A stretch of DNA of 42,884 nucleotides. It comes from Chloroflexota bacterium (GTDB taxonomy: Bacteria; Chloroflexota; Anaerolineae; VGOG01). Of the stretch, positions 16,230 to 25,417 are shown in pieces. The stretch's first letter is position 1; every line of letters begins with the position of its first letter. The position numbers and the translations under genes were made by a program. Location: the NCBI GenBank assembly GCA_016875995.1, contig VGOG01000008.1, positions 1 to 42,884 on the forward strand, given 5' to 3'. The notes under the pieces were generated by a model, which made no database searches, was not told the origin of the DNA, and saw only the letters and a list, made by a program, of their open reading frames with translations.

Positions 16230-17189
16230 ATGGCAATCAGCAGAGAGTATCACCGACTCCTCTACCGAATCGCTCAATCTTACTACATTGACGATCTGAC
16301 CCAGCAACAAATCGCCAGGCGTTTTGGTCTTTCCAGGCCCAAAGTCTCCCGTCTGTTGCAGCGAGCCCGTGACGAAAAAGTGGTCACCTTCACTCTCTTC
16401 CCTCCCCCCAGCGGCATGGCTGACCTGGAGCGCGAACTGGAACGCAAATACGGCCTGGAAGAAGTGATCATTGTCGCCGTCAGCGACCCGCAGGACACCG
16501 CCAACGTCAAGCGTGAGCTTGGTCCCGCTGCCGCCGAGTGTCTGGTGCGCTCCATTTCCGGCGACGAGATCGTGTGCATCGCGTGGGGGCTTTCCATATT
16601 GGCCATGTCCGATGCCTTGCCCTTCAAATCCTATCCCGGCGTCAGCATCGTGCAGATGCTGGGCGGCTTGGGGCCGGTGGATGAACTGGAACACTCCGCC
16701 GAACTCACGCGCATGGTGAGCCAAAAGCTTAACGCCCGGTTGCGGTTGCTGCCCGCGCCGGGGATTGTGTCCACACGGGCGGCGGCCGAGGTGCTCAAGG
16801 CAGACAAACGGATCGCCGAGACGCTGGCCCTGGCGGCCAGGGCCGACATTGCCGTCGTGGGCCTGGGCGTGTTGCAACCCGACACCATCCTCCTGCGCGA
16901 CGGCATGATCATCACCCCAGGCGACCTGGAGACGCTGAAGGCGGCACAAGCTGTCGGCGATGTAGCGCTGCGCTACCTGGATGCCTACGGAAACCCCCTG
17001 GATATGGAGGTCAACGACCGCGTTGTCGGTCTGACGCTGGAGCAGATCAAGGCCATCCCCCGTGTCATAGGTGTTGCCGGCGGAACAGCTAAATACGACA
17101 TCATTCGTGCGGCACTGCGCGGCGGGATCCTAGATGTGCTGGTCACCGACCATGCCACTGCCCAGGCCTTGCAGGCTGAGCCGGTTTAG
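16230..17189 (+). CDS. SorC-family sugar-binding transcriptional regulator
   Basis: This 319-residue regulator has an N-terminal helix-turn-helix (LTQQQIARRFGLSRPKVSRLLQ) and a C-terminal SorC sugar-binding domain with the blocks ISGDEIVCIAWG, VSIVQMLGGLGP, LLPAPGIVSTRAAAE, ADIAVVGLGVLQPD and GVAGGTAKYDIIRAALRGG. This family senses phosphorylated sugars and controls polyol, sorbose, deoxynucleoside or glycolytic operons. The start at ATG 16230 follows AGAGG and lies downstream of the promoter. It heads the large operon that includes a SIS isomerase, kinases and an ABC importer. Confidence 0.92.
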   Translation: MAISREYHRLLYRIAQSYYIDDLTQQQIARRFGLSRPKVSRLLQRARDEKVVTFTLFPPPSGMADLERELERKYGLEEVIIVAVSDPQDTANVKRELGPAAAECLVRSISGDEIVCIAWGLSILAMSDALPFKSYPGVSIVQMLGGLGPVDELEHSAELTRMVSQKLNARLRLLPAPGIVSTRAAAEVLKADKRIAETLALAARADIAVVGLGVLQPDTILLRDGMIITPGDLETLKAAQAVGDVALRYLDAYGNPLDMEVNDRVVGLTLEQIKAIPRVIGVAGGTAKYDIIRAALRGGILDVLVTDHATAQALQAEPV

Positions 17190-17211
17190 AAGGCAAAGGG
17201 TCAGACAGGGC

Positions 17212-17826
17212 ATGAAGAGCACCTCAACAGCCCAGATGATGATACAGGCCAGGGAAGTGGTCACGCGTGAGGCGCAGGCAGTTGCAGCCCTGGCCGATCA
17301 ATTCGACGAGAGCCTGGCGGAGGTGATCACCCTTTTTTTGAATTGTGCCGGCCACGTTTTGGTGACTGGAGCGGGCACCTCACACGCCATCGCTCTGCGC
17401 TTCGCTCACCTGCTCTCCTGCTGCGGCACGCCAGCTCTCTGCATCAACGCTGCTGATGGCATCCACGGCGGCTCCGGAGCCATCACGGCCAGCGACGTGT
17501 TATACATCATCTCCAAGGGCGGTCACAGCGCGGAGATCAATCAGCTTGCCCAGATCGCCCGTGCTCGTGGGGCCACGGTCATCGCCCAGACCGAGGACCC
17601 GCAGTCACCGCTGGCCCAGATGAGCGATGCCGTTTTCCACGTCAGGACCGTGGGAGATGTGGACCCCTATGGCCTGATCGCTACCGGCAGCTCCCTGGTC
17701 AACGGCGCGGCTGGCGATGCCCTTTGTGTGCTGCTGCTGCAGCTCAGGGGTTATTCCCGAGACGACTTCGGCATGACCCATCCCGGCGGGGCCGCGGGCA
17801 AGAAGCTGGCGGAAGAGGGAAAGTAG
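17212..17826 (+). CDS. SIS-domain sugar-phosphate isomerase (KpsF/GutQ-like, no CBS domains)
   Basis: This is a single SIS-fold protein of about 204 residues that binds and isomerises or senses a sugar phosphate. It shows [20 protein letters not shown] (phosphate-binding Ser/Thr loop), [35 protein letters not shown] and a C-terminal [11 protein letters not shown] close to the HPGGALGRRL of arabinose-5-phosphate isomerases. The CBS pair of KdsD is absent. The ORF is open from 17134 inside the upstream gene, and the methionine at 17212 is the first after that stop. Its role beside an FGGY kinase and aldolase is likely aldose/ketose phosphate interconversion. Confidence 0.82.
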   Translation: MKSTSTAQMMIQAREVVTREAQAVAALADQFDESLAEVITLFLNCAGHVLVTGAGTSHAIALRFAHLLSCCGTPALCINAADGIHGGSGAITASDVLYIISKGGHSAEINQLAQIARARGATVIAQTEDPQSPLAQMSDAVFHVRTVGDVDPYGLIATGSSLVNGAAGDALCVLLLQLRGYSRDDFGMTHPGGAAGKKLAEEGK

Positions 17827-17906
17827 GGCAGAGCCGGGTTGTCCTCCTTGTGAAGCGGCTTCTCGGAAGCACAACGAGCACAGAATCACCAACCGGAGGG
17901 ACTGTT

Positions 17907-19460
17907 GTGTCAGACTACCTGCTGGGACTCGACTATGGGACAGGCGGAGCCAAGGCGTGCATCATCACCGTCGAAGGAGACGTTCTTGGTTCCACTTTCG
18001 AAGAGTATCCGTTCTTCCACGAAAAGCCGGGGTGGTCGGAGCACGACCCTGTTCTTTATTGGACCATCGCCTGCCGCATGATCAAGGATTGCCTGGCTCA
18101 GGCGCGCATCAATCCCGCCGAGATCCGGAGCCTGGCCATCTCCTCCGCCCTCCCCTCCATGGTGATGGTAGACAAGGATCACTGTCCCATCCACCGGGCC
18201 TACAACCTGATGGACCGTCGCGCCACAAAGGAGGTGGAGTGGCTGAAGGAGCACGTGGGGGAGGAGAGGATGATGCGCCTCACGGCCAACCGGTTGGAGG
18301 ATCATCCTTCGCTTGTGAACTTGCTCTGGGAAAAGAACAACCGGCCCGATTCCTTCCTCCGTATCCACAAGGCCCTCACCATTGACGGGTTCATCGCTTT
18401 GAAACTCACCGGGAGGGCGGTAGTCAACTACCCCGCGGCGGCCTTCTACGGCGTCGCCTACGACATCCTGGGGCGGCGATTCGATGAGCAGATATTGGCA
18501 GAGATCGGGATTGACCCGGCCATCCTCCCCGATTTGGTTGACTGTGAGGAGGTCGCCGGCGTGGTCACTCCAGAGGCCGCGGCGGAGACGGGCCTGGTGG
18601 CAGGTATTCCTGTGGCCACGCAGGTGGATTTCAATGCCAGTTGCATCGCCGCCGGCGTCACCGAGGAAGGCGACATCATGAGCAACCTGGGCACCGTCGG
18701 CAACTTCGGTGTGATCTTCCGGGATGCGAACTTCATGTTCACTCCGGCGGGCCTTTCCATGATCAACCTTGGTTTCACTATCGACTCGGCCCACACGTAC
18801 ATGACGATCCCTTCGACGATGACCGGCGGCCAGTCCATCCGCTATCTGCGCGATCACCTCTCCCAGTTCGAGGCGGAGACAGAGCGTGTCCTGGGGGTCA
18901 GTTCCTACGATCTGCTCAACCTGCAGGCCCAAAAGGTGCCGGCGGGCAGTGAGGGCCTCATTATCCTGCCGTTTCTGATGGGAGAGCGAACGCCGATCTG
19001 GGATCAATATGCCAGAGGGGTGATCTTCGGCCTGTCTTTGCATCACACCAAAGGACACATTGTCAGGGCCATGATGGAGGCCGTCGCCTATGCCTTGTAC
19101 GACTCATACCGGCTGATCAAGGAAGCCGGGCTCAGGATCAACTATCCCATCGTGTTCCACGAGGGCGGAACGGTGAGCGTGCTTTGGCGCCAGATCATTA
19201 CCGATGTGTTCAACGTGCCGACGGTGTTGGTGAAGCAGCGCACCGGCGCTCCCTTGGGGGATGCCATCCTGGCCGGCGTGGTCACAGGCTTCTTCGAGGA
19301 TTTCTCGGTGGCCAAGGAGTGGGCGGAGTACACCGCGCCGGTGGAGCCCAATCGGGAGAACCACGAGCTGTACATGGAGTATTTCGATCTCTACAAAAGG
19401 CTGTACGAGCACGTGAAGGCGGACTTCAGAGAGCTGGCCCGCTTGAGGGACCGGTCATAG
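17907..19460 (+). CDS. FGGY-family carbohydrate kinase
   Basis: This 517-residue sugar kinase has the FGGY N-terminal ATP/sugar domain ([20 protein letters not shown]) and blocks [62 protein letters not shown] and [20 protein letters not shown] in the C-terminal domain. It looks closest to xylulokinase-type members, but the substrate is not readable. The ORF track begins at 17724, but GTG 17907 has GGAGGG six bases upstream and starts [11 protein letters not shown], the expected N-terminus. It should phosphorylate the sugar that the downstream class II aldolase or SIS protein handles. Confidence 0.88.
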   Translation: MSDYLLGLDYGTGGAKACIITVEGDVLGSTFEEYPFFHEKPGWSEHDPVLYWTIACRMIKDCLAQARINPAEIRSLAISSALPSMVMVDKDHCPIHRAYNLMDRRATKEVEWLKEHVGEERMMRLTANRLEDHPSLVNLLWEKNNRPDSFLRIHKALTIDGFIALKLTGRAVVNYPAAAFYGVAYDILGRRFDEQILAEIGIDPAILPDLVDCEEVAGVVTPEAAAETGLVAGIPVATQVDFNASCIAAGVTEEGDIMSNLGTVGNFGVIFRDANFMFTPAGLSMINLGFTIDSAHTYMTIPSTMTGGQSIRYLRDHLSQFEAETERVLGVSSYDLLNLQAQKVPAGSEGLIILPFLMGERTPIWDQYARGVIFGLSLHHTKGHIVRAMMEAVAYALYDSYRLIKEAGLRINYPIVFHEGGTVSVLWRQIITDVFNVPTVLVKQRTGAPLGDAILAGVVTGFFEDFSVAKEWAEYTAPVEPNRENHELYMEYFDLYKRLYEHVKADFRELARLRDRS

Positions 19461-19485
19461 CCGGACGGCGAAAGGGGTCCCGATC

Positions 19486-19743
19486 ATGCTAGGCAAGGCG
19501 ATTGGGGTGGCCAGGATGCGCAGCCCTGCCTCGGGACGCATCCTCACCATAACTATAGACCATGCACCGAGCTACGGTGTCCTGGAGGGGTTGGAGGACA
19601 TCCGCGGGGTGGTTGATTGCGTCGCCGTTGCCGGTCCCGATGCGGTGGTGATGATGATGATGAAGGGGGTCGCCGAACGATGCTTCCCTGAGAACGGCTC
19701 AGTGGTGAGTAGGAAGGGCAGACCATGCCTCTTGCGAGCCTGA
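19486..19743 (+). pseudogene. Truncated class I (DhnA/LsrF-type) aldolase
   Basis: Only the first 60 or so residues of a DhnA/LsrF/FbaB-type aldolase are present: ILTITIDHAPSYGVLEGLED then VVDCVAVAGPDAVVMM. The rest of the barrel (normally about 260 residues, with the Schiff-base lysine) is missing. The sequence contains repeated ATG (GTGATGATGATGATGAAGG, read VMMMMK), a slippage-prone run. It then decays into MMKGVAERCFPENGS and overlaps the next gene's start. It looks like the leftover of a deleted aldolase beside the intact class II enzyme. Confidence 0.65.
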
Positions 19744-20585
19744 AGGAAGTGCTTGGGCAAGCCCTGAGGCGGGGATATGGTGTTCCCAGTCTCCTGGCAG
19801 GCAACCTCGAAATGGTGATTGGCCAGGTGATGGCTGCGGAGGAGAAAGCATCGCCGCTCATCCTGGCCTACAACCGGGGGGTGACGCCAAAGATCCCTAT
19901 GGAGCTGGGCATTCCATTGATCGTGAATGCTGCTACAAGAGCAGGTGTTCCCGTGGTCACGATCCTGGATCACGGGCAGAATCTCGAAGAGGTGGTGAAG
20001 GCGATACACCTGGGCACTTCTTCAGTCATGTTCGATGGTTCAAACCTGTCGTTTGAGGAGAATGTTCGCCAGACGAGGGAGATTGTGCGGGTTGCTCATA
20101 GTGTCGGCGTGAGTGTGGAAGCTGAACTGGGCAGCGTGGGCAGTCCCGAGGCGGCCTCAGTAGAGAGTAACGCTGAGAGGTCTTTCACAGACCCGGATGC
20201 GGCGGCGGAGTTTGTGGAGAGAACCGGCGTGGATGCCCTAGCCGTATCCTTCGGCAATGTGCACGGGCTGTATAGAGGCGAACCCTGTCTGGATCTGGAG
20301 CGGGTGCGACGGATACACGCTCTCGTAGACGTGCCTTTGGTGATGCATGGTGCGTCGGGGCTGGATGAAGGCGCCTATGCGGGTATCGTCGGGAGCGGTA
20401 TCAGCAAGGTGTGTTACTACACGGCCATGGGCATGGGGGCGTGCCGCGATCTCAGAGAGCTGATGGCCGATGGGGGCCAAAACGTCACCGTGTACCACCA
20501 CATCATCTCCTGGGCCTTGGACTACTTCTATGCAGAGACGAAGAGACTGCTCGATCTTCTGGGGTGCTCGGGGATGGCCAGGTAG
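19725..20585 (+). CDS. Class II fructose-bisphosphate/tagatose-bisphosphate aldolase family protein
   Basis: This 286-residue zinc aldolase of the FbaA/GatY/KbaY family cleaves a ketose bisphosphate or ketose 1-phosphate into DHAP and an aldehyde. It has VTILDHGQNLEEVVKAI (first zinc His), EAELGSVG (metal-binding Glu), DALAVSFGNVHGLYRG (second His), PLVMHGASGLDEGAYAGIVG (third His and phosphate loop) and GISKVCYYTAMG. The ATG at 19725 overlaps the truncated aldolase. It is downstream of an FGGY kinase, fitting kinase-then-aldolase cleavage of an isomerised sugar. Confidence 0.9.
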   Translation: MPLASLKEVLGQALRRGYGVPSLLAGNLEMVIGQVMAAEEKASPLILAYNRGVTPKIPMELGIPLIVNAATRAGVPVVTILDHGQNLEEVVKAIHLGTSSVMFDGSNLSFEENVRQTREIVRVAHSVGVSVEAELGSVGSPEAASVESNAERSFTDPDAAAEFVERTGVDALAVSFGNVHGLYRGEPCLDLERVRRIHALVDVPLVMHGASGLDEGAYAGIVGSGISKVCYYTAMGMGACRDLRELMADGGQNVTVYHHIISWALDYFYAETKRLLDLLGCSGMAR

Positions 20586-20640
20586 TGCTGGCTGAAGAGG
20601 CGTTCGCGCTAATATTACCAACTTTCAACAGGAGAGTGTT

Positions 20641-21546
20641 ATGACCAGCAACAAACTCAAGTTTAGCTACTTCCAACTCACTTTCGGGCAGAGAGAAGCT
20701 TATCTGCATCCGGAAAAGACCTACGAGCGGCTGAAGAGGTACGGCTACGACGCCATTGAGATCACACCGCCCAAAGGGCGCTATGGGCTCGGCGTGACGA
20801 TGGAAGACTACCTGGAAACTCACAAGCGCCTGAAGGCAGACTACGGGCTGGCGGTTTCCTGCATCAACGAGTGCTGGGGCGAGGAGTGGGACCCGTTTTC
20901 GCCCACCTACAAGACCTTGACCGAGCCCAAGACGGCTGATCTGGCCGTTTCGGAGACCAGGTCCTCCATTGATTTCGCGGCCGAGTTGGGAGCGCCCTTT
21001 GTCACCGTGGCCGTGGCCATACACGGTGACATCACCCGCGACAACGTGGCTGAATGCACGGCGGTGGCGGTGGATGCACTGCGACGCATGGCGGATTATG
21101 CGCAAGGCAAGAACATCCGGCTGGTATTTGAGGCCACCAATCATCTGGAGATGGGCAAGTTCGTCAACACTGTGCTCAATCACAAACGCATGATCGAATT
21201 GACCGAGCGGGACAACATTGGGATTCAAATAGACTGGTTCCACGCCAACTTTGAGGAACTGAACCCCTACGAAGCGGTGATGGACGCCCATCCCCTGTTG
21301 TGGCACATGCACTTTCGGGATTCGAACTCTCTCACGCCGGGATACGGAACGGTGGACTTCAAGGCGGTACTTCGTGCCGTAAAGAAAATCGGGTACGACG
21401 GATATTGCACCATCGAAAGCGCGCCCATGATTCCCAACGCGGATACCGCCGCCAAGGATGGAATTGACTATCTCAAGTTTCTCGAACGCATTGTGGAATA
21501 TCAGCTCAGTCCGGAATTCCCCAATGGTTATGCCGTGAGGAGGTAG
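20641..21546 (+). CDS. Sugar phosphate isomerase/epimerase (xylose-isomerase-like TIM barrel)
   Basis: This 301-residue AP endonuclease 2/xylose-isomerase-like TIM barrel is probably a metal-dependent ketose epimerase or isomerase. Candidate metal ligands are the Glu in LVFEATNHLEMGKF, the Asp-His in GIQIDWFHANFEE, the His in LWHMHFRDSNSLTPGYG, and the Glu in YCTIESAP. These correspond to the E-D-H-E set of D-tagatose 3-epimerase-type enzymes. CAGGAG precedes the ATG. It sits between a class II aldolase and an ABC importer and likely acts on the imported sugar. Confidence 0.85.
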   Translation: MTSNKLKFSYFQLTFGQREAYLHPEKTYERLKRYGYDAIEITPPKGRYGLGVTMEDYLETHKRLKADYGLAVSCINECWGEEWDPFSPTYKTLTEPKTADLAVSETRSSIDFAAELGAPFVTVAVAIHGDITRDNVAECTAVAVDALRRMADYAQGKNIRLVFEATNHLEMGKFVNTVLNHKRMIELTERDNIGIQIDWFHANFEELNPYEAVMDAHPLLWHMHFRDSNSLTPGYGTVDFKAVLRAVKKIGYDGYCTIESAPMIPNADTAAKDGIDYLKFLERIVEYQLSPEFPNGYAVRR

Positions 21547-21758
21547 TTAGAGGAGGAGGTGATGTGGGGTTTGGATGAAAACGGGTACAGGTTGTCGTGT
21601 GTGTTAGACTTCTTGGAAGGAGGTGATGTGGAATCTGAAAACAATGTGATGTAAAGACAGGTACAGGTGGTCATCGTTTTCGACTCGGCGCAGGATGATC
21701 TGTACCCACAGCCTGTGCGGAGCTGTTTACCAAAGCATTTGCGAAAAGGAGATAGAAA
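21547..21758 (+). promoter_or_regulatory. Leader upstream of the second binding-protein gene (repeats, hairpin, possible 30-codon ORF)
   Basis: GGAGGTGATGTGG occurs twice (21555-21567 and 21619-21631), and GGTACAGG follows each copy at some distance. An ORF of 30 codons (21562-21654) starts ATGTGG behind GGAGGAGGTG and ends at TAA. GTACAG-TCATC and GATGA-CTGTAC (21661-21705) can form an imperfect hairpin. AAAAGGAG precedes the binding-protein ATG. The layout resembles the leader before the first binding-protein gene. No promoter match is convincing. Confidence 0.4.
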
Positions 21759-23237
21759 ATGGATAGCAAGAAGTTAAGTCGGCGCGACTTTCTGCGCATG
21801 AGCGCCTTGACCGCTGCGGGCGCGGCTCTGGCTGCCTGTGCACCCAAACCCACAGTCGAGCCCACCAAGCCCCCGGTCAAAGTCGAGGCCACCCCAACCA
21901 CCGCGCCTCCAGCGGCCAAGGAGTTGACCCTGGACATTATGTCCCCTGTGGCCGAGTACGAGGGGCCCTACCGCGAGATCTGGAACGTGTATGAAGCAAA
22001 GAACCCAGGGATCAAGGTCAACCTGTTCTCGATCAACGAGGACACCGCCGCCGCTCACGAGGCCAAGGTAGCAGGTGGGTATCTCCCGTCCTTCGAGAAC
22101 ACCCAGGAGATGCAGATCTTCTTCAACAAGGACAACTACTTGATGGCGGTGGACCTGAGCACGATTGGCTTCCCGTGGTTCGACCGCTGGACCTACGATG
22201 TCGAGCACGCCTGGTCTGACCTGTTTGGCCTGCCTGGCCCCCGCTCGCTGGATATCTACCAGGGCTTTGTCATGACCTGGCAGTACAACGGCGATCTCAT
22301 GGACAAGGCTGGCCTGGATCCGTACACGGATTTCAAGATCGAGACCTTTGATGACCTGAAGCGCTGGCTCGATGAGGGCGCAAAATGGGCCGCCACCAAT
22401 CCAGAAGCAGACTACTTCTGGAACCAGGCCTGGCACAACTGGGTCTTTGGCATGTGCTACGTGGACACGATTCCATTGGCCTTCCCGGATGGCCAACGCC
22501 AGGACCAGATTGACTGTTTCCTGGGCAGAAAAAAGTTCAACGCTCCAGACTCGCCCTATCGCCACGCCTACGAGTTCTTCAAAGAGGCCAACGACAAGGG
22601 CTGGATTCCGGAGAGCTTCTGGACGCGACAGTGGGAGGGCGACATGGAGGCTGCCTACATCGCCGGGAATTCGTTCATGATGCTCCACGGCCCGTGGGTG
22701 TGGGACAAGGCGCTGGCCGCCGGTTCCACCTTCGCCCAGAGGGGGTTCCCAGCCACACCGCCAGCGGAGGGGCAGGACACCTGGATGCAGGGTGCCCTCC
22801 CGCCCTACATTGACTGCCAGTACTTCATCCGGGCGGGCAACGAGAAGACGCCTCACTGGGAGCAGACCAAGCACGCCTGGAGCTGGCTCTTCAGCCCCGA
22901 GGCCATCCCCATGCGGGCGCAGGCGGAAGGCCGCAAGCCTCTCTACAAGCTCGACAAGCCGGTCGACATCAAGGGCCCCCAGTACCAGGCGATCATCAAG
23001 CACATCGAGAACCCGGACGGAAACTTCCCGCAGGTCAAGTGGGACGAAACGACGAGCGGGCTGCAGCAGGCCGGCCCTTACCTTAAGAAGGGCGCTAAGG
23101 GCGTCTGGGACTGGCAGAGCAACGGCAATAACGCTGTGTTTGCCGACCTGCTGAGCGGTAAGATCACCGTCCAGGAAGCCCTCGATATCGCCCAGAGGAA
23201 CTGGGAAGAGAGCTACGAAGGGCTGCCCCTGGCGTAA
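21759..23237 (+). CDS. ABC transporter substrate-binding lipoprotein, solute-binding family 1
   Basis: This 492-residue extracellular binding protein belongs to a CUT1-type carbohydrate importer. Its N-terminus has a Tat-like motif SRRDFLRMSA, a hydrophobic stretch and the lipobox LAAC, then a Pro/Thr/Val-rich linker (APKPTVEPTKPP). The mature part is a two-lobed family-1 fold with NPGIKVNLFSINEDTAAAHE, a tryptophan-rich sugar-contact region (FWNQAWHNWVFGM) and GNSFMMLHGPWVWDK. It is followed by a strong hairpin and then two permeases. The ligand is unknown. Tat plus lipoprotein export is inferred. Confidence 0.9.
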   Translation: MDSKKLSRRDFLRMSALTAAGAALAACAPKPTVEPTKPPVKVEATPTTAPPAAKELTLDIMSPVAEYEGPYREIWNVYEAKNPGIKVNLFSINEDTAAAHEAKVAGGYLPSFENTQEMQIFFNKDNYLMAVDLSTIGFPWFDRWTYDVEHAWSDLFGLPGPRSLDIYQGFVMTWQYNGDLMDKAGLDPYTDFKIETFDDLKRWLDEGAKWAATNPEADYFWNQAWHNWVFGMCYVDTIPLAFPDGQRQDQIDCFLGRKKFNAPDSPYRHAYEFFKEANDKGWIPESFWTRQWEGDMEAAYIAGNSFMMLHGPWVWDKALAAGSTFAQRGFPATPPAEGQDTWMQGALPPYIDCQYFIRAGNEKTPHWEQTKHAWSWLFSPEAIPMRAQAEGRKPLYKLDKPVDIKGPQYQAIIKHIENPDGNFPQVKWDETTSGLQQAGPYLKKGAKGVWDWQSNGNNAVFADLLSGKITVQEALDIAQRNWEESYEGLPLA

Positions 23238-23286
23238 ACAGGCCATGATGCTCGCGGTGGACTGCTAAATCCGCGGCCAAACGGTT

Positions 23287-23320
23287 CTGGGCGGCCCACC
23301 TTTAGACGTGGGCCGCCCAG
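23287..23320 (+). terminator. 13-bp hairpin between binding protein and permeases
   Basis: CTGGGCGGCCCAC and GTGGGCCGCCCAG form a perfect 13-bp stem with an 8-nt loop. Only ACACTTGTTT follows, a weak U tract. Between a binding-protein gene and its permeases such a hairpin usually stabilises or partly terminates the message so the binding protein is made in excess. It also rules out GTG 23308, inside the stem, as the permease start. Confidence 0.6.
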
Positions 23321-23343
23321 ACACTTGTTTCTGGAGGGTTATC

Positions 23344-24297
23344 ATGCAATCTGCAACCACAGGACCTCTGAGCGCTGAGCTAATGAGGCGCCCGGTCAAG
23401 AGGAGACCCAGCAAACTTGAGCGCCGTCGTATACTGCAAGACTGGGCTTTCATTTCGCCTCAACTGATATTATTCGTTGGACTTACGATTGTCCCCTTGT
23501 TCATCGCTATACCTATCCTCTTTACCGACATGTCGATGTTCAACGATCCCCAGGTAAACCCGGTTGGATTCAGGAACTTCACGGCGCTCTTTACCGACCG
23601 CAGCGTCCAGCGCGATTATATGCCGGCTCTGAGTAAGACCCTGGCGTTTGTCGCGCTCAACTATACGACGGTCTACATCTTTGGGCTAAGCCTGGCCCTG
23701 CTGATGTACGAGGTTGGCTTTCGAGGTGGGTTCTTCACGGTGGTCTACCTGCCGCTGATGTTATCCGGCCTGGCGACGGGTTATACGGCGGTGATGCTCT
23801 TCGCCCGGGAATCCGGGACGGTAAATCTCCTGCTCTTAGAGCTGAACCTGATTAAGAAGGCCTTTGACATCTACTCGCCTGCGGGGACCATGTTCATCTT
23901 GCCACTCCTGGTGGGCTGGCGCTATGCCGGCTACAACATGGCGATCTTCCTGTCCGGCCTGCTAGGTATTCCTGAAGAGACCATTGAGGCGGCCATTGTA
24001 GATGGGGCGTCGTACTGGCAGCGGCTGTGGAAAGTCTATTTTCCTCAGATGATGCCAGCCTTCATCATCGCCACGATCAGTTGCTTGATCGGTTCCTTCG
24101 CGGTCTTTGATGAGCTGGTGGCCATGGGGGCCCTGTATTACAACCCGGAGGCGAAGTTGCTCAGCATCCTGTTCTTCATGTATGGCTTTCAAGTCAAGCG
24201 ACTGGCCCAGGGGATGACCTTAGCCCTGCAGACCGGAATCCCTCTGATCGCCGTGGGTATGCTACTACAGCGTCTACAGAGGCGCCTGCAATATTAG
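23344..24297 (+). CDS. ABC transporter permease (MalF/UgpA type)
   Basis: This is the first integral membrane subunit of the CUT1 importer, 317 residues. It has about six hydrophobic segments beginning FISPQLILFVGLTIVPLF and the cytoplasmic EAA loop EAAIVDGASYWQRLWKVYFP that docks the ATPase. The ATG at 23344 has GGAGGG upstream; the ORF-track start at 23308 lies in the hairpin. The basic N-terminus (RRPVKRRPSKLERRR) is cytoplasmic by the positive-inside rule. No ATPase gene of this system lies in the window. Confidence 0.92.
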   Translation: MQSATTGPLSAELMRRPVKRRPSKLERRRILQDWAFISPQLILFVGLTIVPLFIAIPILFTDMSMFNDPQVNPVGFRNFTALFTDRSVQRDYMPALSKTLAFVALNYTTVYIFGLSLALLMYEVGFRGGFFTVVYLPLMLSGLATGYTAVMLFARESGTVNLLLLELNLIKKAFDIYSPAGTMFILPLLVGWRYAGYNMAIFLSGLLGIPEETIEAAIVDGASYWQRLWKVYFPQMMPAFIIATISCLIGSFAVFDELVAMGALYYNPEAKLLSILFFMYGFQVKRLAQGMTLALQTGIPLIAVGMLLQRLQRRLQY

Positions 24298-24316
24298 GGG
24301 AGGAGGAACAACAGCA

Positions 24317-25408
24317 ATGGCGATTTCAAATAGTCTGCAAAAAACAGTGTTCACCCCTGCCCGGCAGAAGCTACTGGTCAGGGTGGTTGCGTTTGTGGTG
24401 ATGGCTATCTATACGATCCTCACGGTCTTTCCCTTCTATGCGCTCTTTGTGCGCTCTTTTGTGAGCACCAAAGTTTCTACGCAGTTGTGGCTTTGGATTC
24501 CACCAGGGGAAGAACTTCACATGGGTCAAGAAGTCGGGAACCTGGCTGTCTTCTATCAGTTGGATTTACGGGATTTTAAGGAGGCTATGGGCATTCCCCA
24601 AACCGAATTCTTAATGGCCCGCACAACGCTAAAGGAGGTTTCCGAAGAATACAACGTTCCCGAAGAGAAGATAAAGGACTACTTCAAGGATTATTACTTG
24701 TTCAATGGTTGGATCACCCTGCTGAAAAAGACGGACTTCTTTGGCTCTTTGGGGAGATCGCTGTTGATCACTGTTGCCAGTTTGATTGGCATTACCGTCT
24801 TGTCAATTTTCACGGGTTACGGGCTGGCCGGGTTGAGACGCAGATACCAGATGGCTGTTTATAACCTTTACCTCTTGCAGATGGTCATTCCCGCCATGCT
24901 CATCCTACTGCCCCAATACCAGATGATCCAGTGGTTGGTCAACATATTTCCCGGCTACGCCGTGCAAGGAAGCTTCGCGCGTCGGGCGCTCCAGCTTCTG
25001 GCGATCATTCTGATCAACATCAAAGGCACAGCGATGTCTACCATGATCTATACCTCCGCTATCAGCGCCATTCCCCGGGACCTGGAAGATTCGGCCTATA
25101 TTGACGGAGCCAGCCCGCTGCAGTACATTCGTCACATTCTGTTCCCGCTCCTGAAAGTGCCCATAATCAGCCTGATCGTTATTCAGTTGCCCGCGGTTTA
25201 TAACCAGTTCCTGGAACCCTACGTCTATTTGGATCCAGCCAACTCTACCCTGTTGCCATTAATGCAGACCGTGGCAGGCCAGTTTTCGACGAACTACCAG
25301 GTCATATATGCGTGTGTCTTTGCCTCTGTCATTCCCCTGGTTATCGTTTACATCATTTTCCGTCGCTTCTTCGTCGAAGGCGTGATGGCAGGAGCGATCA
25401 AGGGATAG
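24317..25408 (+). CDS. ABC transporter permease (MalG type) with enlarged first loop
   Basis: This is the second CUT1 permease, 363 residues against about 280 in typical MalG proteins. The first membrane segment (VVAFVVMAIYTILTVFPFYA) is followed by an extra region of about 80 hydrophilic residues (LWIPPGEELHMGQEVGN through EEYNVPEEKIKDYFKDYYL) before LGRSLLITVASLIG. This would be an extracytoplasmic domain. The EAA loop is EDSAYIDGASPLQYIRHILFP. It ends 9 bp before the GroEL-like ATG with no terminator between, so these genes are probably cotranscribed. Confidence 0.9.
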   Translation: MAISNSLQKTVFTPARQKLLVRVVAFVVMAIYTILTVFPFYALFVRSFVSTKVSTQLWLWIPPGEELHMGQEVGNLAVFYQLDLRDFKEAMGIPQTEFLMARTTLKEVSEEYNVPEEKIKDYFKDYYLFNGWITLLKKTDFFGSLGRSLLITVASLIGITVLSIFTGYGLAGLRRRYQMAVYNLYLLQMVIPAMLILLPQYQMIQWLVNIFPGYAVQGSFARRALQLLAIILINIKGTAMSTMIYTSAISAIPRDLEDSAYIDGASPLQYIRHILFPLLKVPIISLIVIQLPAVYNQFLEPYVYLDPANSTLLPLMQTVAGQFSTNYQVIYACVFASVIPLVIVYIIFRRFFVEGVMAGAIKG

Positions 25409-25417
25409 TTGAGCCCC

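Noticed and set aside
21774-23246. 490-codon minus-strand frame opposite the binding protein
   Set aside because: Shadow ORF; the + strand has a signal peptide, lipobox and a solute-binding fold.
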